Below, one piece after another: positions 9,355 to 17,069 of a DNA stretch of 64,000 nt. The translations under genes and the position numbers were made by a program. The notes under the pieces were generated by a model, which had not been told where the DNA came from, searched no databases, and worked only from the letters and a program-made list of their open reading frames with translations. Source of the stretch: Flexivirga meconopsidis (lineage in GTDB: Bacteria > Actinomycetota > Actinomycetes > Actinomycetales > Dermatophilaceae); the NCBI RefSeq assembly GCF_026162425.1, contig NZ_JAOBQJ010000004.1:62001-126000 (forward strand). The letters are read 5' to 3'. Position 1 is the stretch's first letter, and the number at the start of each line of letters is the position of its first letter.

Positions 9355-10241
9355 GTCAGGCGCCGGGGTGCGCAGCGCAACGACCGGTCCCGGGTGTACA
9401 GCCAGCCGATGCAGGCCACGCCGGCCAACGCGAGCACGAACGCGGCCAGTTGCGTGCCGGTCATACCCCACAGTGGCCGCTCGTCGACGGCGCGGGTGGC
9501 GTCGGTCATGAGCCGTTGGGTGGCGTACCCGATGACGAACAGGGCGAACACGGCGCCTTCCGGGTGCGGGCGCCGCACCAACAGCCACCAGAGGAAGGCG
9601 GCGAGGATCAGGGCACCGACAAGGTCATATGCCGGTGTCAGGTGGTAGCTGCACCCGGCGAAAAACCGTCCGACGTCGGCGCAGGATTCCCCAACGCCTG
9701 GGGGGCGCGCGGGGCTGGGGCCGAACCCGGGTGCCAGGTCGGCGCCGAACGGCACCCGGTATGCCAGCGCGAACGCCGAGGTGGTTGGTTTGCCCAGGTG
9801 ATCGGTGAGCAGCAGGTCGCCAACGCGACCGATGCCGATGGCCAGCGCGATTGCCGGGGCGGCAAGATCCAGCACGAGACGTAGCGGCAGGTGGTTGTGG
9901 TGCAGCACCAAGAGGGCCACCGTGATCGCGACGATCAGCCCGCCAAACAGGGCCAAGCCGCCGTTCCAGATCTGTAGCACGCTGCCGACGGAGTCGAACT
10001 GGCCGGGGTGAGACAGCACGAAGTCGGCCCGGGCTCCCACGATTCCCGCGGGTATCGCCCACAGGATCGCCCGCTCGAGAACAGCCCACGGCAGGTCGTT
10101 CCGGCGCGTCAGCCGCCGCAGGACCCAGTACCCGACGAAGATGCCCACCGCCGCGAGAAGTCCGTGCGGGGAGATCCCCAAAACTCCCGGCACGGGCCGG
10201 TAGCCGATGCCCAGCGCCGGGTTGAGGGATGGCGCGCTCAT
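9351..10241 (-). CDS. lgt: Prolipoprotein diacylglyceryl transferase (accessory copy)
   Basis: The 296-residue polytopic membrane enzyme transfers diacylglycerol to the lipobox Cys of prolipoproteins. Family marks include HGLLAAVGIFVGYWV, the ARADFVLSHP and WNGGLALFGG segments, and the signature region GIGRVGDLLLTDHLG. In that signature, Asp replaces the usual Asn after GRxG, a small deviation from the textbook GRIGNF. The housekeeping lgt of Actinobacteria sits elsewhere, beside trp genes, so this is probably a second copy dedicated to island lipoproteins such as the TlpA-like product next to it. Confidence 0.88.
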   Translation of the reverse strand: MSAPSLNPALGIGYRPVPGVLGISPHGLLAAVGIFVGYWVLRRLTRRNDLPWAVLERAILWAIPAGIVGARADFVLSHPGQFDSVGSVLQIWNGGLALFGGLIVAITVALLVLHHNHLPLRLVLDLAAPAIALAIGIGRVGDLLLTDHLGKPTTSAFALAYRVPFGADLAPGFGPSPARPPGVGESCADVGRFFAGCSYHLTPAYDLVGALILAAFLWWLLVRRPHPEGAVFALFVIGYATQRLMTDATRAVDERPLWGMTGTQLAAFVLALAGVACIGWLYTRDRSLRCAPRRLT

Positions 10242-10245
10242 CGGT

Positions 10246-10485
10246 TCATGCCTTCGGCTCCGCCCGGCCGGCCAGGATGGCCCCTGCGAACGCAACGACG
10301 GCGGCGGTGGGGTAGCCGACGGTCAGGTCGGTCCAACCGGAGGGGTTGCCGCCCATGTGCATCACCGCATGCACCGCCGCGATGACCAGGCCGATGAGCA
10401 TCAGCGCCTGGCCGATCCGCACGAGCCGTCGGTGCCGTCGCCAGCGGGCAGGCATGGACAGCGGGGCAGGTGGGGTGTCGGGCAT
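10246..10485 (-). CDS. Small two-TM membrane protein
   Basis: A 79-residue product with two hydrophobic segments (about 25-45 and 53-72) joined by HAVMHMGGNPSGW, a His/Met-rich connector that could touch a metal or haem. I do not recognise a family. It lies 4 bases upstream of lgt in the BlaI-type-operator operon. ATG 10485 has GGAG about 10 bases upstream; ATG 10455 is a shorter option. Confidence 0.6.
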   Translation of the reverse strand: MPDTPPAPLSMPARWRRHRRLVRIGQALMLIGLVIAAVHAVMHMGGNPSGWTDLTVGYPTAAVVAFAGAILAGRAEPKA

Positions 10486-10616
10486 TCCGGGATCGCTCCA
10501 GTCTGGGTGTGTGTGTGCTGATATCACCGAGGGCACCGGGCGCGCGGAAGCCGGGGCGCGCTGTGGATCCACGTGTTTGCTCGGCTCGGGCTGCGGACCA
10601 GGTTGTTGGAGGGCGT

Positions 10617-10835
10617 CTATCGCTTGTCCAGCAGGACACCGTCTCCATGCGGTGGGTAACCGCCGAATTGGGATTGCTGTAACCGGCTGACCTCGGCGCG
10701 CAGCTGTTCGATCTCCTTGCCTGACACTGGGTCGGCACTGGGGCTCTGGGACCGCCCCGGGCGCATCATCAGCCACATCATCAGCCCCATCCCAACGGGA
10801 CATGCCAGGACTGGTAGGGCGTACAACCAATTCAT
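10617..10835 (-). CDS. Small single-TM protein, first gene of the lgt-tlpA-ccdA-resB-ccsA operon
   Basis: A 72-residue product with an N-terminal membrane helix (about 3-24, containing ACPVGMGLMMWLMM), then a short amphipathic helix EIEQLRAEVSRLQQ that could form a coiled coil. The Cys and Met cluster in the membrane helix is striking and resembles small proteins found beside copper genes in Actinobacteria; that link is from memory. GGAGAGG precedes the ATG. The operator-like palindrome at 10886-10898 is 51 bases upstream, so this gene probably starts the operon. A 131-base gap separates it from the next gene. Confidence 0.65.
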   Translation of the reverse strand: MNWLYALPVLACPVGMGLMMWLMMRPGRSQSPSADPVSGKEIEQLRAEVSRLQQSQFGGYPPHGDGVLLDKR

Positions 10836-10885
10836 CGCCTGAGCCTCTCCACGAGTCGTTTACGCAAACACCATACACGAATCAA

Positions 10886-10898
10886 CTAAGGAGATTAG
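10886..10898. promoter_or_regulatory. BlaI-type operator upstream of the lgt/tlpA/ccdA/resB/ccsA operon
   Basis: CTAAG-GAG-ATTAG, 13 bases, matches the perfect palindrome before blaI (CTAAG-CGG-CTTAG) at both arms with one change. A TATGGT sequence that could be a -10 box lies between it and the first gene. The shared motif, in the same layout at three promoters, is the evidence; binding by BlaI is inferred. Confidence 0.6.
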
Positions 10899-10941
10899 TA
10901 GCAGTTTCGACGCAACGCCCCCAGTCAACGGCGCGACGCCC

Positions 10942-11931
10942 TCAGTCGGCCGAGCTGGGCACCGAGGCGGCAGCTGCGGGAGCGGCAGTTGGGCAGTAGT
11001 CCATCCGGGTCGCCGACGCTGCCGGACCTACCGCCACCGCTACCGGTAACAGCAGCATTCCGATGGCCGCCGATGCGACCAGAGCCGCGCCGACGCGGCC
11101 TAGCGGTCTGCGCGGGTTGATGAGGCGACGGACCCTCGCCCCGGCGGTCGAGCCGCCCGCAGCCAGTGCCGCCACTGGCGCGGATGCGCTGCTCAGTGTC
11201 AGCAGGGCGTCAGCGAGGGCGAGACGGTTCCCGTCCTGACCGATGGCCACGTCGTCGGCCAGCAGTTCAACCAGCCGCGCGCTCTCGGCACGGGCGGTCG
11301 CAAACAGTGGCACCCGGGGGAACGCCTTTGCGGTTGTCTGTGACCAAGCGAGAACCAAATCGTGCCGCTGCCGGGCGTGGGCTTGCTCATGGCGAAGCAC
11401 CAGCGTGAGTTGTTCCTCGGTCAGGAGCTGCAACGCGCCCGAGGTGACGACGATCCGCCGATGGCGCCCGGGCAGGCAGTACACCGCTGGCCGGTCGGCG
11501 CTCAGCACAACGGCACCCAGGCCGGGAACCGTCGTGCCGACCAGGTCCAGGGCGGTTCGATGACGGGACCTGCGGCGGCGCGCATCCGCCAGCACGACGG
11601 TGAGGCACCAAGCTAGCCGTCCCAGGAAGGTCGTCATCAGGATCGCCCCCGTGGCGGCAGCTGCCGCTCCGCCGGGCGACGAGTACTGGGCGCTCAACGC
11701 CATCGCGCATGCGCGCAGTAATTCTGCGAGGCCTCCGCTGACACTGGCGGTGGGGATCAGCAGGGCGACGCCAGCGAGGGCGACCGCTGCCACGACGGAC
11801 ACTGTCAGGCATTGCCACGCAACAATTGCCAGTCGCGGCGCCCGGTCGCTCCAGCCGCCGGCCAAGAGCATCCAAGGGCCTACCAGCGCGACCATGGCGG
11901 CGTAACTCAACAGAACTACTGCCGTGGTCAC
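10942..11931 (-). CDS. M56-family membrane metalloprotease (BlaR1/MecR1-like)
   Basis: The 329-residue membrane zinc protease has hydrophobic segments at about 5-25, 38-60 and 95-115, then the protease loop with zinc motif HEQAH (VLRHEQAHARQRHD) and distal Glu in RLVELLADDVAI, then one more TM near 270-290. It lacks the C-terminal penicillin-binding sensor domain of true BlaR1, so the signal sensed is unlikely to be a beta-lactam directly. Activated M56 proteins cut their BlaI-type repressor. Its GTG start overlaps the blaI stop (GTGA), the usual partner arrangement. Confidence 0.9.
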   Translation of the reverse strand: MTTAVVLLSYAAMVALVGPWMLLAGGWSDRAPRLAIVAWQCLTVSVVAAVALAGVALLIPTASVSGGLAELLRACAMALSAQYSSPGGAAAAATGAILMTTFLGRLAWCLTVVLADARRRRSRHRTALDLVGTTVPGLGAVVLSADRPAVYCLPGRHRRIVVTSGALQLLTEEQLTLVLRHEQAHARQRHDLVLAWSQTTAKAFPRVPLFATARAESARLVELLADDVAIGQDGNRLALADALLTLSSASAPVAALAAGGSTAGARVRRLINPRRPLGRVGAALVASAAIGMLLLPVAVAVGPAASATRMDYCPTAAPAAAASVPSSAD

Positions 11932-12317
11932 TGTGCGCCCTCGGAATCGGGATCTGAGCGGTCGGAGCGGGCGGCCTCGAGCAGCGTGCGAAGTTCAGCG
12001 GACTCGGCGGGGTCCATTTCTTCCACCAGCCGCACCAGTACGGCCGAGCGGTCCTTGGCCTCAGCGAGGGCCTCACCCATCAGCTGTGCGACATAGTCCT
12101 CCCTGCTGGCTGCGGCGGCGTACAGGTTGACCCGCCCGCGCTTGCGTCGGGTCAACCATCCCTTGCGAAAAAGGATGTCCATCACCGTCTGCACCGTCGT
12201 GTATGCCGGCACCGGGCTGCGCTGGAGTTCCTCCAGCACATCCCGGACTCGGACCGGGTCGCCAAGCGCCCACACCTGGTCCATGATCGCGGCCTCCAGG
12301 TCGCCAAAGCGCGGCAT
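11928..12317 (-). CDS. blaI: BlaI/MecI/CopY-family transcriptional repressor
   Basis: The 129-residue repressor opens with a winged helix: FGDLEAAIMDQVWALGDP, then SPVPAYTTVQTVMDILFRKGWL, then the RKRGRVNLY wing. The C-terminal half is a helical dimerisation region where the partner protease would cut. ATG 12317 is preceded by GAAGGAG at good spacing; an in-frame start at 12359 would overlap the operator region. It likely represses itself and the M56 gene through the palindrome at 12360-12374, the divergent BNR gene, and the operon starting at 10835. Confidence 0.92.
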   Translation of the reverse strand: MPRFGDLEAAIMDQVWALGDPVRVRDVLEELQRSPVPAYTTVQTVMDILFRKGWLTRRKRGRVNLYAAAASREDYVAQLMGEALAEAKDRSAVLVRLVEEMDPAESAELRTLLEAARSDRSDPDSEGAQ

Positions 12318-12359
12318 CTGCAGGACTCCTTCTCCAGTCGTAGACTTGCGTGCGCACAT

Positions 12360-12374
12360 CCTAAGCGGCTTAGG
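12360..12374. promoter_or_regulatory. Perfect 15-bp palindrome operator before blaI
   Basis: CCTAAGC-G-GCTTAGG is fully symmetric and lies 43-57 bases upstream of the blaI ATG. On the minus strand it overlaps a possible promoter, TCGGCA, 17 bases, TAGGAT, so a bound repressor would block RNA polymerase. It is the best of three matching sites in this region. Confidence 0.7.
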
Positions 12375-12401
12375 GAAGAGTGCCGACCCGCCGAGAACTT
12401 C

Positions 12402-12414
12402 CTAAGCAAACTAG
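12402..12414. promoter_or_regulatory. Second BlaI-type operator, at the BNR-gene promoter
   Basis: CTAAG-CAA-ACTAG matches the blaI palindrome with one arm mismatch. Directly after it is TAGTAG/TAGAGT, a plausible -10 box, 7-10 bases before the GTG starts at 12421/12427. This implies a leaderless transcript controlled by the repressor. Confidence 0.6.
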
Positions 12415-12426
12415 TAGAGTGTGCGC

Positions 12427-13353
12427 GTGCCTCATCTCAAGCGAACTATCCCGACGACCTACGCGGCCACGACCGGCGGCCGGACCCGCAGCTGGATGTG
12501 GCTGGCGATCGGTGTAGTACTCGTGATTGTCACCGGCGTGGCAGCCCTGACTTTCGCAGCGCCGAGGTCTCGGTCGGCGACTGACAGCCAGGCGGGCGCA
12601 CAGATCGGCGGAGACCTGCACACGGTCTTCTTCAACGCCGGCACGCTGTACGTGGGAGGTCATGACGCCGTGGTCACCTCCACCGACAGTGGCCAGCACC
12701 TGCGACCGATTACGTCGCTGACCGGCGCTGATGCGATGGGCTGGGCCGCCTCAGGGAGCAGCCTGCTCGTCGGGGGCCACCCGGGTCTGTTCCGCTCGGT
12801 GGATCAAGGAACCACGTTCACCAAGGTCACGGCGCCAGTCTCCGACGTGCACGCCCTCGGCGGCGCCGGAACAATGCTCTACCTGGGGTCCCCACAAGCC
12901 GGCCTGCTCGCCTCCGAAGACGGCGGCCGCACCTGGGATCTGCGCACGGCACGCCAAGGGCAGGACTTCATGGGCACCATCCTGGTCGACCCGAAGAACC
13001 CCTCCCGCGCCCTCGCCCCCGACATGGCAACCGGGCTGATGCGCACCGTCGACGGCGGCCGCACCTGGTATCCCGCTGGCGGCCCTGTCGGCGCGCTGGC
13101 GGCCGCCTGGAACCCCGCTGACACCCGCCAACTCGTCGTCGTCGGCATGACAGGTGCCGCTGCCAGCCGCAACGGCGGCGCCACCTGGCAACCGCTCAGC
13201 GTTCCAGCGGGAACCTCCGCCGTCACCTTCGGCCCCGGCGGCACGGTGCTTGCTGGAGTCCTGCGGGACCAGCGCGCGGTGATCTACGCCAGCAAGGATC
13301 AGGGGAAGTCGTGGTCGGGAACGGCCAAGTCGGCGTCCCACACTGGTGGCTGA
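12427..13353 (+). CDS. Membrane-anchored BNR/sialidase-like repeat protein
   Basis: The 308-residue product has one membrane segment (about 24-46) and an external beta-propeller-like domain built of repeats with SxDxGxTW-type Asp boxes: STDSGQHL, SVDQGTTF, SEDGGRTW, TVDGGRTW, SRNGGATW, SKDQGKSW. There is no sign of the catalytic Arg triad of a true sialidase, so it is more likely a structural or binding propeller of the F510_1955/BNR type. Divergent from blaI with an operator at its promoter, it is a probable member of the BlaI regulon. Start GTG 12427 or 12421. Confidence 0.75.
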   Translation: MPHLKRTIPTTYAATTGGRTRSWMWLAIGVVLVIVTGVAALTFAAPRSRSATDSQAGAQIGGDLHTVFFNAGTLYVGGHDAVVTSTDSGQHLRPITSLTGADAMGWAASGSSLLVGGHPGLFRSVDQGTTFTKVTAPVSDVHALGGAGTMLYLGSPQAGLLASEDGGRTWDLRTARQGQDFMGTILVDPKNPSRALAPDMATGLMRTVDGGRTWYPAGGPVGALAAAWNPADTRQLVVVGMTGAAASRNGGATWQPLSVPAGTSAVTFGPGGTVLAGVLRDQRAVIYASKDQGKSWSGTAKSASHTGG

Positions 13354-13447
13354 CTGCGAACCAAGCGCCACGAACCCGCAGTTGTGATCGGCTCCGCACC
13401 CAACTGCCGCCCACCGCACCAACCGACCACACGAGAGACCCGACGCG

Positions 13448-14074
13448 ATGACACCACGGAAATCAAAACCGGACCTGAGTGCCCGACAGGTTCGCCTGGA
13501 CCAGCTGCGGCGGCAACAGAGCAGCCAGTCCCGCCGACGCACAATGATGTGGGTAGGAGCGGTCGTCGCCGCGCTCGTCGTCGTGGGCGGCGGGGCTTCG
13601 TGGGCCGTGCTCGCCAACAGGCCCGCGCAGGTATCACTGGGGGCAGTCAAGACCTACCCGGTGTCCCGACCCGGCCATGTCACCACCACAGTGCGGTACC
13701 CGCAGACGCCCCCGGTCGGAGGCGACCACGACCCCACTTGGTTGAACTGCGGCATCTACTCTGCGCCGGTGCGAAACGAGAACGCCGTCCACGATCTTGA
13801 GCACGGAGCCGTTTGGATCACTTATCAACCGTCGCTGCCCGCCGCCCAGGTCAAGGCGTTGCGGGAACTGGTCGGTGGGCAGACGTACCTGACACTTTCG
13901 CCGTACCCAGGCCTACCCGCACCAGTGGTCGCGTCTGCGTGGGGTGTTCAGCTGCGGCTGCCGAACGCGACCGATAAGCGGCTGCAGGCGTTCGTGTCCA
14001 AATACAAGCAGGGCCCTCAGACCCCCGAGCCTGGCGCTCCCTGCACCGGCGGCACCGGGTCGCCGGTGAAGTGA
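13448..14074 (+). CDS. DUF3105 single-pass membrane protein
   Basis: The 208-residue product has a cytoplasmic basic N-terminus, one TM (about 33-55) and an external domain with the DUF3105 signature. That signature runs VRYPQTPPVGGDHDPTW, then CGIYSAPVRNENAVHDLEHG, then AVWITYQP. The conserved His, Cys and Glu residues look like metal ligands but no activity is known. It lies 94 bases after the BNR gene on the same strand and is followed by a DUF305 remnant; DUF3105 and DUF305 proteins are frequent neighbours in Actinobacteria. Confidence 0.88.
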   Translation: MTPRKSKPDLSARQVRLDQLRRQQSSQSRRRTMMWVGAVVAALVVVGGGASWAVLANRPAQVSLGAVKTYPVSRPGHVTTTVRYPQTPPVGGDHDPTWLNCGIYSAPVRNENAVHDLEHGAVWITYQPSLPAAQVKALRELVGGQTYLTLSPYPGLPAPVVASAWGVQLRLPNATDKRLQAFVSKYKQGPQTPEPGAPCTGGTGSPVK

Positions 14075-14169
14075 CCCCTCGGACCGGTTGGGCACGAGGA
14101 CGGCTCGCGCATTGACTTGCGGCCCGTCGCGCTGGCCTGGCAGTGTCCCTCAGTCGAGCACTGGCCTCG

Positions 14170-14864
14170 TCACAGCGTCGCGCGCAGACGGGACATCTGA
14201 GCAATCTCGGCCCGTTGCGACGTCTCGATCGCGGCAGCGAGAGAGTCTACGGCGGCGTTATGGGTAAGGGGCTGAATGGCCTCGGTCATCGTGACTCCGC
14301 CACGGTGGTGGGCGATCATGAGTGTCAGGAAGCGTCGGTCCGCGGGCGCGCCGACGAAAGACCGCAACTGGCTGACTGCGACTCCGACGCCATCCCCCGC
14401 ATCCTTGCACCCAGATGTGTCGTTGTCTGACGGACGTGAGTCGTCGGCATCCAGGACATCGGTGGCTGTGTTGCCGCCTGAGGTAACCGCCATAGCTCGA
14501 GCCATCCGAACATTTGGCCGGCCTGTTGTTGCTGGGTGCTGATGATGTCGTAGGCGATCGTCCTGATCGTTGGATTCTTGCTCTTGTCCCGGATGATGAA
14601 GGCCATCTGGGCGGCCTGGGAGTGATGGACCTGCATGTCGCGGGCAAAGCCTGCCTCGGCGCTGTTGTCGTCGGGCACGGCGTGGCCGAGGCGATAACCT
14701 ATGACGCCTGCCAACAGAGCTGACAGAACAGCTGCCGTGACGCATCCCAGAAGCAGCGCCCGCCAACGAACCGAGGTCGTGCCTGACTGCGTCTCCGCGC
14801 CCGTTCGCGCGGGCACCGGGTGCAGCGGTGTGCCTATCGAGCTGCCGGGGTCGTCAATGATCAT
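14170..14864 (-). pseudogene. DUF305 protein with a -1 frameshift
   Basis: The N-terminal half reads in one frame from ATG 14864: TM about 32-55, then FARDMQVHHSQAAQMAFIIRDKS, and on to LPQAATQPPMSWM and RGMASES. The C-terminal half continues in another frame with SQLRSFVGAPADRRF, LTLMIAHHRGGVTM and QRAEIAQMSRLR. Both HH repeats of the family are present, so one gene was split by a missing base near 14375-14398; a run of five C on the plus strand lies at 14394-14398. DUF305 proteins are external helical bundles of ferritin-like fold, often beside copper or thiol genes. This may be a true pseudogene, a sequencing indel, or recoded. Confidence 0.8.
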
Positions 14865-14889
14865 GCTTTCCGTTCGTGCTGTTGTTTGA

Positions 14890-15912
14890 TCAGTGGAGGC
14901 CGTGCTCGTGCGTGGCATGGGTGGCCGGTTCGAGCTGGAAGGTGGAGTGCTCAAGGTCGAAGTGGCCACCGAGGCAGGCTTGGACCTGGTCCAGTAGTTG
15001 CGGGGTGTGTCCGTCGGTGAAGCAGGAGTCCTCGGCAAGCAGGTGCGCGGACAGGGCGGGCAGGTCGGTGGTGACGGTCCACACGTGCAGGTCGTGCACG
15101 TCGACGACGTGTTCGACTCCGAGCAGGTGGGTGCGGATGTCGTCCAGGTCGATCCCTTCCGGGGCGGCTTCCAGCAGCACCCTCCCCGAGTCGCGCAGCA
15201 GCCCCCAGGCGGCGTGCAACATCAGCGCGACTACGATCAGCGACGCGACGGCGTCGGCGCGGGTCCATCCGGTGACCAGGATGACGATCCCGGCGATCAC
15301 GGTGCCGATGAACCCGTACAGGTCGGTCAGGATGTGCTGGTAGGCGCCCTCGACGTTCAGGCTGGTCCGGTTCGCCCGGGCCAGTAACCACGCGGCGCCG
15401 ATGTTGACCGCGACACCGACCAGGGCGACGACCAGGACCGGTCCACCCTGCACAGTGGGCGGGTTGATCAGGCGGCGGATCGCCTCGATGCCGACCACAC
15501 CGGAGACCACCAGCAAGGTGATCCCGTTGCCGGCCGCGGACAGGATCTCGGCGCGTTTCCACCCGAACGTCCACGCCCCGCGTGCGGGGCGGGCGGCCAG
15601 TCGCATCGCCCACAGCGCGGCGGCGATGGCACCGACGTCGGACAGCATGTGCCCGGCATCGGACAACAGCGCCAGCGACCCGGACGCGAATGCGACGATG
15701 ACCTCGCCGACCATGAACAGGGCCAGCAGGATGAGCGCGCCACGCAGGTACCGACGGTCAGCGTTCGCGGCGACCCCGTGTGCGTGACCGTCACCGTGCC
15801 CCCCGTCGTGGCCGTGTCCGGGCGGTCCGGTGACCGCTGATGCGGCGTGCCCAGCCGTGTCGTCGGACGGGACGCCGGCGCACCTTCCTTTGTCCGCAGG
15901 TGGTGTACTCAC
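14890..15912 (-). CDS. Cation diffusion facilitator (CzcD/ZitB type), Zn/Cd efflux
   Basis: The 340-residue, six-TM exporter has a His-rich N-terminus (HGHDGGHGDGHAHG). The transport-site ligands are complete: H-x3-D in LLSDAGHMLSDV (TM2) and H-x3-D in YQHILTDLYG (TM5), the arrangement of zinc/cadmium CDFs. The cytoplasmic C-terminal domain (about 235-325) contains VVDVHDLHVWTV. GTG 15912 overlaps the stop of the upstream CDF gene (GTGA). It is third in the CmtR-type operon and exports divalent metal using the proton gradient. Confidence 0.92.
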   Translation of the reverse strand: MSTPPADKGRCAGVPSDDTAGHAASAVTGPPGHGHDGGHGDGHAHGVAANADRRYLRGALILLALFMVGEVIVAFASGSLALLSDAGHMLSDVGAIAAALWAMRLAARPARGAWTFGWKRAEILSAAGNGITLLVVSGVVGIEAIRRLINPPTVQGGPVLVVALVGVAVNIGAAWLLARANRTSLNVEGAYQHILTDLYGFIGTVIAGIVILVTGWTRADAVASLIVVALMLHAAWGLLRDSGRVLLEAAPEGIDLDDIRTHLLGVEHVVDVHDLHVWTVTTDLPALSAHLLAEDSCFTDGHTPQLLDQVQACLGGHFDLEHSTFQLEPATHATHEHGLH

Positions 15913-16658
15913 GCGGTCCGTCTCCCGACAGACACGTCCGTGACAGCAATCTTGGGCTGGCAGCACGAATCGGCGCACCCGGGCGCGCACTCGCACGCGG
16001 TAGCGTCGGCGTTGTCAGTCTGCTCGGTTGGCGCCACACAACCGCAGGACTCGCCGCGCCAGGCCTGCACGCCCTCGCGGACGGCGGCGGCGGCGATGAT
16101 CAACCCCACGACAGGGTCGGCCCACCACCAGCCCAGCCCGGCGTTCAGCAGCAGCCCCGCCAGCAGCACCGTCGACAGGTAGGTGCACAGCAAGGTTTGC
16201 TTGGAATCCGCGACTACCGACCCTGAGCCCAGTGCCCGCCCGGTCCTTCGCTGCGCCCAGGACAGGAACGGCATCACGATCAGGGAGAGGGCAGCCAGGA
16301 CCACACCGACCGTGGAGGTGTGCGGGGCACCGGATCCGGCGAGTGTGCGGACTGCGTCGACGGTGACGTAGGCCGCCAGGGCGAAGAACGCGAAGGCCAT
16401 CAGTCGCAGCGCTTGCGCTTCCCGGGACTCGGGGAGGTGGTGGCGGAACTGCCACAAGATGATCAGCCCTGAGGACACCTCGACCACCGAGTCCAGTCCG
16501 AACCCGACCAGGGCCGACGATCCGGCGACCCGGCCTGCGGACACAGCCACCACCGCTTCGACCAGGTTGTATCCGACGGTGGCCGCCGCCAGCTGTTGAG
16601 CCCGCCGACCGAGCCGCGCCCGGTCTGACTCGGGAGCCACCGCGGCTGACACCGTCAC
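15909..16658 (-). CDS. Cation transporter of CDF superfamily with Cys-rich tail
   Basis: The 249-residue product has five or six TM segments. The first ligand pair is in GFGLDSVVEVSSG, where D-x3-E replaces the usual H-x3-D, and the second is in VADSKQTLLCTYLS. This is the pattern of the TMEM163-like branch of cation transporters. The C-terminus CGCV, CECAPGC, CCQ carries eight cysteines within about 30 residues, probably a soft-metal (Cd/Pb/Hg) docking site; this is inferred from composition. GTG 16658 overlaps the stop of the ArsR gene by 4 bases, and its own stop overlaps the next CDF start. Confidence 0.85.
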   Translation of the reverse strand: MTVSAAVAPESDRARLGRRAQQLAAATVGYNLVEAVVAVSAGRVAGSSALVGFGLDSVVEVSSGLIILWQFRHHLPESREAQALRLMAFAFFALAAYVTVDAVRTLAGSGAPHTSTVGVVLAALSLIVMPFLSWAQRRTGRALGSGSVVADSKQTLLCTYLSTVLLAGLLLNAGLGWWWADPVVGLIIAAAAVREGVQAWRGESCGCVAPTEQTDNADATACECAPGCADSCCQPKIAVTDVSVGRRTA

Positions 16659-17038
16659 CGCGGCTCCGCTGCGGCCGCGCCGAAGGTCGGGCACAGCGTC
16701 ACCGCGTCCCGGGTCACTCCCAGCAGCACCTCGGCCTGTCGGAGCAGGTCCAGTAACTCAGGATGTTTCAAGGAGAACATCGAGGCTCGGCCCACGGGCC
16801 GGGACGCGACGAGATCACAGTCCTTCAGGCAGGCAAGGTGCGCCGAGACCGTCGACTGCGCCAACCCCAGGTGCGCGGTCATATCCACCACTCGGTGCTC
16901 TCCAAGTGCCAAGTGCTGCACGATCGCCAATCGAGTCGGGTCACCCAAGCTTTTGAACATGCACGCCGCGGCTGTCAATGCCTCGACCTCGTCACCAGCT
17001 GCGGGGGTGGCCGCGGATGCCTTCGTAATCATCGCCAT
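16655..17038 (-). CDS. cmtR: ArsR/SmtB-family repressor, CmtR-like
   Basis: The 127-residue winged-helix repressor has a recognition region LGLAQSTVSAHLACLKDCDLV and a tail VTLCPTFG. The three cysteines match the positions of the Cd/Pb ligands of mycobacterial CmtR (C-x3-C in the recognition helix plus a C-terminal Cys). It should therefore release DNA on binding Cd(II) or Pb(II). It heads the operon with two CDF genes. TATCAT, a -10 candidate, lies about 4 bases before the ATG region (17043-17048), so the transcript may be almost leaderless. Confidence 0.85.
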   Translation of the reverse strand: MAMITKASAATPAAGDEVEALTAAACMFKSLGDPTRLAIVQHLALGEHRVVDMTAHLGLAQSTVSAHLACLKDCDLVASRPVGRASMFSLKHPELLDLLRQAEVLLGVTRDAVTLCPTFGAAAAEPR

Positions 17039-17069
17039 TGCCCGATGATAGCGCCTGTTGCGGTTTGGT

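Noticed and set aside
10942-12317. Beta-lactam resistance regulatory pair
   Set aside because: The M56 protein lacks a penicillin-binding sensor domain and no beta-lactamase gene is nearby.
12427-13353. Active sialidase
   Set aside because: Asp-box repeats are clear, but the catalytic Arg triad, Tyr/Glu pair and FRIP motif of sialidases were not seen.
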